A stretch of 64,000 bases of DNA from Nectonema munidae. Lineage: Eukaryota; Nematomorpha; Nectonematoida; Nectonematidae. A program made the position numbers and the translations under genes. The stretch is taken from contig JAUIRK010000069.1 of NCBI GenBank assembly GCA_030549495.1, forward strand, positions 1 through 64,000. The letters are read 5' to 3'. Below the pieces are notes generated by a model. The model was not told where the DNA came from, made no database searches, and saw only the letters and a list, made by a program, of their open reading frames with translations. Shown here piece after piece: positions 56,355 through 64,000 of this stretch. Positions within the stretch are counted from its first letter, which is position 1. Every line of letters begins with the position of its first letter.

Positions 56355-56358
56355 TTAA

Positions 56359-56489
56359 CCCATTTACGACCAATGTTCCTATTTTGGAACATAAGTAATT
56401 TCATCTTCGTCTGCTTTTTTCAATAACTTTGAATATAAATCGTCTGCGTTTTTTTTAGATATCGTCTGCTTTGCTTGGTCTTAAATGGG
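56359..56489. mobile_element. piggyBac-like MITE, subtype B, intact ends
   Basis: TTAA borders at 56355-56358 and 56490-56493. The ends are CCCATTTACGACC and GGTCTTAAATGGG. Same family as 47556-47684 with very few differences. Confidence 0.9.
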
Positions 56490-56493
56490 TTAA

Positions 56494-58842
56494 CATGCTC
56501 ATTCAATAAGCTATGGACAATTTAAATATTTTTGTGGTTAAATTGAAAGCAACCGAGTTGCTAAGGGTTCAGGCGTCAAATCAGGTCAACGATTAAGTAA
56601 CTTGATTAGCAATACCCAGGCCTCATGTGGATCTCTTGGTAAATTTTTGGAAGTGTAAACATCGCCTCCATCATCATTCCCTTTCCCCAGAAATAAGACT
56701 CATTAATCAACTTTTAGCAACTTCAGGCCTGATCCAGGAAATGTAGTTGCTTATATAAAAAAAGGGTGTAATATGTTTGAAATATCTTATCAACTCAAAC
56801 CATTGCCATAATTAGGGAGTGAAATTGACAAACTGTGCCCGAATGTCCGTGTGTTACTGTGTAATTGACCTTTGGCTATTTGCATTGAAAAGAGGAGAAC
56901 GTTTAAAAGAGGTGATGAATTAAATAATAAAGTGTTTTAACAGACATCGCCATTTATCACAGAGAGGAGTCATTACGAAGCGCATCATTTGCGTTGGAAA
57001 AAAATAAAGAGAGGCATTCATGCAAAAGTTAGATGCGGAGGCGCTGTACGGGTGGTGCGTGGCATAGGTAAGAATGAAAGCAAACACATTGCCTGCCTGA
57101 TGTCACATCTGAGTGGTTTAACAAACTAGAAAATAGAATTTTAGTATAAAATCACTTATCAATACAGTATTTTATATATAATAATAATATATCACTTTTT
57201 AATGAATGAGAGAGAGAGAGAAAGAACACGAAGAAGACCAATACTACTCGCAATGCTACATTTTTATCACAATCGCAAAATCATATGGATTTTAGCGATT
57301 GTCCTTGTAGTGGCTGCTATTGTGCACACGTTTGCACATTTAGCAACAGTATTTTAACAACACTTCTTCGACTACACAAAAAGAAATGGCAGAATGGATA
57401 TGCATATTAATTATCTGATTTAAGAAAAACTGTTATTTACAAAATAAACAAAAAATCTTTGAGGCAGTAAATTAAAAAATTTCAAGGATCAATCTTTACA
57501 AAATAGGTCTATAATCGCTGCATCTCAAATTGTCTATATAACCTATCTATATAACCGGGATGAAGGAATACAGATTGCAGAGCCACATTTGGCTCTTAAT
57601 GTTATATGCGTCTCTTCCCATTTATTTTACAGTTATAAAGGAATCCAAATCTTGATATTTTCAACATAATTTGTTTTATCAGAATCAAATTATTATCAGA
57701 TAAAGTTGAATTGCAAGTAAAAGTTACTCTCTTCAAGTATATAAATGTATGCTTTTTTATAGTAGCGGCCTCATTAAAATAAGTTACACTGGAGTCTGGC
57801 AACGAGGATATGTGGTATTGACAACTAAAATAAAAATATGGATTTGGGCCTGAAGATGAACCATTAAATTTTTTATAGAGTAAAAAAGTTATTGGAGAAG
57901 TTTTAATTAGATCAATTTTCGCCAATAATTTGCTTTATAGGGGAGAAAGGGGGAATGAAAAAATTCTTATTTACTCTTTAGCGTTTGTTTGGTAAAGACG
58001 ACATCGGCGAAAATTTACTTATTTAAAACTTTGTTCCCAATAAATTGTTTACTTGCTCTATTCCTGTTTAAATTAAATAAATGAATATTAAATGATTGTT
58101 GAAAAAATAAAACTTTTGCATTTAATTTCTCTCAAAAATAATTTTTCATAGATAAAAGGCATTTAATGATTAATTGAAAAAAGGGATATCACAGAAATTA
58201 ATTAAAATTTGAATAATAAATGTATTTAATTTTGAGTAGTTGGGTAAATCCGTGTCGATTTAACAATATATTGAAAAAGTATGCGACTCGCATTGACACT
58301 CCGTATGCCCAAGCCTGTTAAATCTGAAAAAGTTTACAAAGAATGCTCAAAGGCTTCTTTTGAGAAGAAGAAGAGAGGATCTCAAAAAATTCTGAAAGAA
58401 GCTTGGACACAAAATGTGAAACTGATGACACTTCATTAGTTGAAACCTGTCAATAGTGTGTTCGTTTAGCGATGACAATTTCAAATGATATGAAATACCT
58501 TTTAGGATGTCAAAAAAAAGTTTATATAAAGTAAATTTTTTTTTTTACAAATCAAAATTTTTTTGATTTTAAAAAAACATTTAACGATCCGCTGTGCCAA
58601 AAAAAATTAAGAAGCATTGATCAAGATCACTAATTCTCAATCTTTATTCTCTTATTAAGCCTTTTTGTGAATTCATTATTTTTTGTTGCTACGAATTTTA
58701 TATTTTTTGCATAGTCTATTTGTCAAAAATATAAGAATAAGTAAGCCGTTCTTAATTACTATTTTTTATTGGTTTACTCATTTAATTTTATATAGTATAT
58801 ATATTTTAACTGTTTATCTAATAAAAATGAATTAAATTTTAT
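56494..58842. other. About 2.3 kb without recognisable genes
   Basis: A GA microsatellite lies at about 57208-57222. A minus-strand frame at 57602-57925 has a protein-like composition but no family signature, and I do not call it. Confidence 0.4.
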
Positions 58843-58960
58843 TTACCCTTTGAGGACCGGTGTCCGAAGAAATGAAAATTGTCTGCTTTAGATATATTAA
58901 ATTGCATTGAAAAATAAAGCAGACGATTATTTTTCAAAATTCTAGTCCTCAAAGCGTTAC
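58843..58960. mobile_element. piggyBac-like MITE (CCCTTTGAGGACC type)
   Basis: The left end is TTTACCCTTTGAGGACCGG and the right end CTAGTCCTCAAAGCGTTAC. The interior has GTCTGCTTTAGATATATTAA and AAAGCAGACGATTA. Same family as 63201-63309, with slightly decayed borders. Confidence 0.8.
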
Positions 58961-59019
58961 AAAAAAATAATAGAAAACAATATGCTGTTTAGTGTGCGAG
59001 TTGAACTTGGTGCTTTGAG

Positions 59020-59645
59020 GCTAAACTTGAATGCCAGGTTTCAATGAAGGCAATGACAATCTTAAATCTTCTCCTTTATCTATTTTCTGTAACTCTGTAG
59101 AACATAGAATACAACTAACTTGGAAAAAATTTAAAGCGTTAAGTGATATTTTATGGAATATTATCTTTTCGTTAAAATTAAGGGGTTTTCTTTATAAAAG
59201 TTGCATTCGGTCTAGTTTAGTGTATAGTGGCGTGGCCAAAGTTGGGCCTTAAAAGAATCTGAGAAAAATAGACTAAACACTACAGAGATGAGGATGTTAA
59301 GAATCATGTGAAAATTTAATTTAAAAGATAAAATAAGTAATGAAAAGATAAGAAGTTTATGTCAAGTAAATGAAATAAATAAAGTATTAGAAATACAAAG
59401 GTTAAGGTGGTTTGGGCATGTAAATAGAACACCTTCCGGTGATCTAATTAAGAAGCGTATAAAAATCAAACTTTAGGTAAGAGTAAAGGCAGGCCAAAGA
59501 TGGCATGTATAAAAATAGTCAAAAAAGACATAAGCAAAAGACATTTAGCATTAGGGGATGAGCAAAATAGAGATGAATGGAGACGCAAAATAATGAGAGA
59601 TTAAATGCCATAGTGGTAAAAATCGGCTAAACCTCAGCGTGCTGG
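59020..59645 (+). mobile_element. RTE-like LINE, 3' end fragment
   Basis: The frame at 59031-59252 reads RIQLTWKKFKALSDIL then SLKLRGFLYKSCIRSSLVYS, the post-RT region of RTE-type LINEs. Further along, in broken frames, come TEMRMLRIM, QRLRWFGHVNRTPSGDLIKK, GKSKGRPKM and RDEWRRKIMRD, the very conserved C-terminus of that group. It ends near 59645. The 5' part is absent. Confidence 0.82.
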
Positions 59646-61359
59646 GAACATCAGTCGTAAAATTGATTATTATATTACATATAAAAATAAATTATATTTT
59701 AAGCACTTTTAGTATCAAACCTGATTCAACCGAATATGAAGATGAGAAAGTAGTCACATATAACGGAGCTTTTTGCAATTTAGGAACTTTTCCTCACAAA
59801 ATTAAATTTTAGTTTTCTAATATGGTCCATATTTGAAATATTCTTATATGCACTGCTCTTCAAATATTCTGGACATGAACCATGTTGAGAAACACTGATT
59901 TAGATAAAGGGTTGCATACTTATTTTAGTTCACGTGGCATATACAAACCAATTAAATATCAAGAGGGACAGAGAAGTAAAATAATAGTAAGATATCGTAT
60001 AAATAGCAATTCCAAAAATTTTCTTTATTTTAGTGTAAAAAGTCTGAAAATATTCAAAAAAAAAATTAGTTTTTTTCCTTCATTTTAAAACGTGATCAGT
60101 AGTCAAATCCAGAGTAGCACTTTTTATCTGAGAGCTATTATTATGATTAACTTGTATCTAGAAAATATACTTATACTTGCACAAACTAAAAATATATAAA
60201 TAATAATAATAATTGTAGGGATTTATATATGAAAGAATTAAAAAACTCTAAATGAGTACACATTTCTATATTTATTGTAACGCACAAAGAAATTCATATA
60301 CATACAGTAAGGTAGCCAGAAATTATATTTGGAGGGCCCAAATGGGGCACTAATGTACATGCTTAACTACTGGCTTTGTCTAAAATTAAAGCACCAAATG
60401 CTGCTAATAACAACTCTTCTCTTTGTGTTTATAAGCTCCTTTCTCTACTTGTCTTCTTTTAATTCTTTGTTAAGGTTTTAGATTTTATCATGGTAAATAT
60501 TTCTTATCTTCGTTTCTCATAGCAAAGAGAAATTTTTTATTATAAATCACCTTCCTTATTTCAGGTAGAATGCCCATCTTAACAAAGTTAACAGTTTGAT
60601 CGTTAACGTCAATGATATCAATAATTTTTTAAATATTGTGATTTATTTGCTTAATATTGTTAGTATAAGCCCATTGTCAAAAATTAATTAATTATTCCAT
60701 TTTAATTTGTAAATTAGAAATTTTTAGGTCGTTTAATTACACATTATGGCTTTGGGAAGAAAAGCCTTAAATTTTCCTGATATGCTAAATTTCACAATTC
60801 CAAACAAAAGAATGCGCCCGTTAATGAATTTGGGGATTACATAGCTCAAATTAAAAATATATTTTAAGATCAAAATACGTGAAGATACGTCATGTGTTTT
60901 GCATAATGTTTGTAAGGCGTGTGCAAAAACTTACGGCAATGGACAAAAAGAAAGGGAAAACAATGATCGTTTGACGTCCCTGTGGTATGGAGAGAGCTAA
61001 AACGAATCAAAAAATATCCTACCCAAATAAGTCATAAAAATCTCTCAATGATTCATTAAAATGAAATCCTCTTCCTGTTTTTAGGACTTTACTCTCTATT
61101 GAAAAAGAAATAACATTTTAGAAAATGTGTATTACTTCAAAACGAAAACGCGTTTAGTGCAATTCATATGTGTTACTACGCAAATTCAAATAAAACTATG
61201 ATAGCATTAAATTTATACGAGATTTATTCAGATATAATATGCACATATGGGATATATTCGTAAATCTTAAAATGGTTATTTTTACTTGGACGACAAAACG
61301 GTTATACAAAATATCCGTTTTCTATGTTTATGAGATAGTCGAGGGAAAGAAAAAGAAGG
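59646..61359. other. No gene; isolated hAT ends
   Basis: A right hAT end lies at 59898 (reversed: CAGTGTTTCTCAACATGGTT) without a partner. A left end CAGTAAGGTAGCCAGAAATT, resembling the ZMYM-type hAT at 12722, begins near 60305, also without a partner. The remainder is AT-rich. Confidence 0.45.
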
Positions 61360-61399
61360 AAAAAAGACATTAGCCAGCAAGAGAGAATTTTGATGGTGG

Positions 61400-62570
61400 A
61401 AAAAACATTATATATTCGTAAGCGTAGTAAAGGATTTTTAGGAAATAAAAAAGATAAAGACTACATCAATTTAGTCAACAAGTTCTTAGAAAGTTTTCAA
61501 CTTTTAGCCTGCAATTTACATTTTTAAAAGCCATTTTGATGATTTCCCTAAAAAAATTGGGGAGTTTTAAGTGATGAACAACGCAAACGCTTTCATTAAA
61601 ACATTAAAACCATGGAAGATAGATATCAAGGTGCATGGAATGAAAATGTGATGGCAGACTATTGTCAGAGCGCAGAGCTGGGCATAAAAGCTTAACTTTA
61701 AGTTAAATTCATAAGTGTTTAACGAATCAATTAACTTCTGTTAATATACTTGAAGTCCATTAAAAGATAATGAACTTTTTAAGTTAAATTTTTTTCATTC
61801 AATTTAATGAACTTATCTTAATTCTTTACTTTTAAAACAATATTTATTTAATTTTTCAATAATTTGAATTGAAAATATATTTTAACTTGAATTCTTTCCA
61901 GAAATTTTATAGTTATGTTTTTTTAACTTATTTAAAAATTTGAAAAACAGTTTAAATGCCTTATCCAAAAAATCTTATTTGAAGTGAAGGTATTACTGGG
62001 AATGAATATAACGAAAATCACTAGCCCTATCTGGAAAATTATTTTTAGATTAATCGCAAAGAAGGAAATAAAATAGCTTTTTAACTGTAAATGTACTTAT
62101 TAAAGTATTGTCAAGTCAAGACTTCACAATCTGAAGCAGCATATCAAAAGAAACCATTCGGCTAATTTTATAAAATTTAACGAGGTAATCAAATTAAGGT
62201 CACTCCGAGGAAAAACAAAAAGACTTTTTGATATTGCCGGTACAGGTACAAAAATGTATTAAATCGACTTCTACATTTGCTTCTTCTGGCGATAACATAT
62301 CTCAAAGGGTAGTTGAACAAAGGAAAACATGTCAATGAATTAGTTTTTTTAAATTAAGAACAAAAGTCTAAAATTCAAGGTCGTTCTATAAATAAAGTTA
62401 TTATTAATTTTTACAATTGGGTTAACAATTTAACGTTAACTTCTGTTAAAATCCAACAAAGTTAACTAAACTGGGCTTAACAAAGTTAATTTTGTTTAAC
62501 GGTGTCCATCTTTGTCGGAGTGTTAAGAGAGACTATTTTAATATCAATCATTTAAGACGTTTTAGGCTTT
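61400..62570 (+). pseudogene. Decayed copy of the multicopy arthropod protein family, split by hAT
   Basis: Readable parts in order are KGFLGNKKDKDYINLVNKFL, LGVLSDEQRKRFH, then MEDRYQGAWNENVMADYC up to 61672. After the inserted hAT element it resumes at 62515 with RSVKRDYFNINHLRRF. I recall the pattern SDE-x-GERFH-x-D...YQGRWN-x-x-M-x-ADYCW-x-LKRD from the C-terminus of abundant uncharacterised arthropod proteins, the same family whose front half seems present at 39066-39525. It is heavily decayed and its function is unknown. Confidence 0.5.
61673..62514 (+). mobile_element. hAT element with BED-finger remnant
   Basis: The left end CAGAGCTGGGCATAAAAGC and, reversed, CAAAGATGGACACCGTTAAA bracket an interior rich in GTTAAC motifs. 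The flanks TCAGAGCG (61665-61672) and TCGGAGTG (62515-62522) match at 6 of 8. At about 62130-62190 LKQHIKRNHSANFIKFNE is the C-terminal half of a BED zinc finger. The element is 842 bp and non-autonomous. Confidence 0.75.
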
Positions 62571-63196
62571 ATATATTTTTTAATGTAAAGCTGCTCTTTT
62601 GATTTAGAAAAAATTGAAAAAACAAAGCAGTAAAAGTTTCTTAGGGAAGTGAAATTTTTTGCATCTCATGATAATTACCAAACATTAGGCATGAAAAGGT
62701 GTTTACTTTTCAACATATAATCTGATTGGAATAATATCACTAAAAAATGCAGAGATTATTATCAAGATTATTATAAAGAGTTGGCTGTCTTTCTTCGCGA
62801 AATATATACTGAATAAATTCTTAAACTAAGAAAAATAATGGTCGAAAACTTGAAGTGAAACTAAAATAAGATTGAAATTTCATACTATTTGTTTTTAAAA
62901 TAATTAATGGAGATACTAAATTTATAGAAGAAATGTCAAGACAGGATGAAACTGACTACAAGCCTATATTACTACTATTATCCACATAGGTAAGCAAAGG
63001 AGAATATAAAATATAATTATAACAAATATAAAAAAAATATAGCTACAGTTGTCCAGTTTTTACAATTTTTTTTATATTAGCTATAATTTTTTTTTCACCT
63101 CAATGAGCATATCTGTCAGAAATATTGTTTTTGGAAATATAATTATAAAATGTTTCTCAAACATGTGTCTATGAGTAGTATAAATTTTTTAACTTT
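62571..63196. other. No recognisable feature
   Basis: AT-rich, no coding signature. Confidence 0.35.
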
Positions 63197-63200
63197 AACC

Positions 63201-63309
63201 CTTTGAAGACCAAAATTTTGAAGACCATTCGTCTGCTTTCTTTTTCAATGGAATTTTATATATTCAAAGCAGGTGATTTTCATTTCTTGGGACACTGGTC
63301 CTCAAAGGG
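63201..63309. mobile_element. piggyBac-like MITE, intact (CCCTTTGAAGACC type)
   Basis: TTAA on both sides (63197-63200 and 63310-63313). The ends are CCCTTTGAAGACC and GGTCCTCAAAGGG. Only 109 bp long. It contains TTCGTCTGC and AAAGCAGG. Confidence 0.92.
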
Positions 63310-63313
63310 TTAA

Positions 63314-64000
63314 GGGAGAATGAGTACTAGTTTCTTATATAAAAAAGGTATACAATCATTTCAAATTTTTTTTTTATAAATTATAATATATATTCTAAAG
63401 CCTCAAAAGATTGGAGATAATTTTTAGCCGTTATCTACCAAAACCACATGACTGAAGAAATGATAACGGCGCTAATAATTTTATTCACTATAGACAATTA
63501 CATTACATATTACTACTATATACCTAGATTCCCTATTTATTTAATTTGATTTTTATTTTTGGAAGACAATTACTACATACATTATCAAAATATGCTATTT
63601 TATATGTATTAGACAAAATATTAACCTTCTATAAAATATAGTTATCATAAACAGGTTTACAGAGTATAATATAAAACTTTGCGAATATTTTGAAAAGCTA
63701 AGCCCGGGCAATACCGACTTTCTTAACGCTGAAAAACTTAAACTTCTAGTATGATTCATAAAAACGATACCCTTTACTATAAAAAAAAAGTTAAAACCTG
63801 TTTAACTTCAAAACAGCTTAAAGTTGAGTGCAGCGTATTTCGCGTATTTATAGAAAAATTATACAAAAATTATTTAAATACAAAACCGAATGAGTTAAAT
63901 TTAGGAAAAAACAGATTTAATCTCAAAAATAACGAGATTTGTTTCAACATGAGGAGGGCAGAAATTTTAAAACAAATTTTTATAATAGCTCTGACGGTAC
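63314..64000. other. No recognisable feature to the window end
   Basis: AT-rich DNA without coding or element signatures. Confidence 0.35.

Noticed and set aside
57602-57925. 107-codon minus-strand frame
   Set aside because: Composition is plausible, but there is no recognised motif, splice partner or repeat link.
1-64000. CRISPR arrays, LTR elements, Polintons or other virus-like fossils
   Set aside because: No regularly spaced repeats, paired long direct repeats with coding interior, or capsid, envelope or integrase signatures were seen.

Overview
This is a 64 kb piece of an AT-rich animal genome. It has spliced genes with TTTTAG-type acceptors, a spliceosomal U2 snRNA gene and a dense litter of LINEs, tRNA-derived SINEs and DNA-transposon remnants. 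The CLIC and IAP proteins look most like arthropod ones, so an arthropod is the likely source, possibly a crustacean. The species cannot be fixed from the sequence alone. I saw no prokaryotic operon, CRISPR array, LTR element or other virus-like fossil.

Region 1 (1-9.4 kb): a U2 snRNA gene is split after its first 48 nt (156-203) and resumes at 9238-9375. Two near-identical 4.5 kb non-LTR retrotransposons sit head to tail in the gap. They match the Utopia type of the R2/NeSL group: C2H2 fingers, reverse transcriptase, CCHC knuckle and PD-D restriction-like endonuclease. The 9-bp target site occurs before, between and after the two copies.

Region 2 (9.4-23 kb): a transposon graveyard. A four-layer nest (SINE, hAT, pogo/Tigger, ZMYM-type hAT) occupies 12.07-14.04 kb. 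BED-finger hAT remnants follow at 14.5-20.4 kb, then about 3 kb with nothing recognisable.

Region 3 (23.6-26.4 kb): a five-exon minus-strand gene for an inhibitor-of-apoptosis protein (BIR-BIR-RING, 511 residues), whose splice sites and phases all agree.

Region 4 (26.8-41 kb): hAT MITEs, piggyBac-like MITEs, a decayed pogo/Tigger element, LINE fragments and SINEs. One SINE lies inside a LINE.

Region 5 (41.4-52.7 kb): a minus-strand chloride intracellular channel (CLIC) gene. Four exons are clear, all separated by phase-0 introns. A candidate 12-codon first exon lies inside a 669-bp tandem duplication. The introns hold several hAT MITEs.

Region 6 (52.7-64 kb): mostly AT-rich DNA with MITEs, an RTE-like LINE 3' end, and a decayed copy of a multicopy arthropod protein family interrupted by a BED-type hAT element.

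The two host protein genes lie on the same strand but show no functional link. The rest of the window is best read as a history of element insertions.
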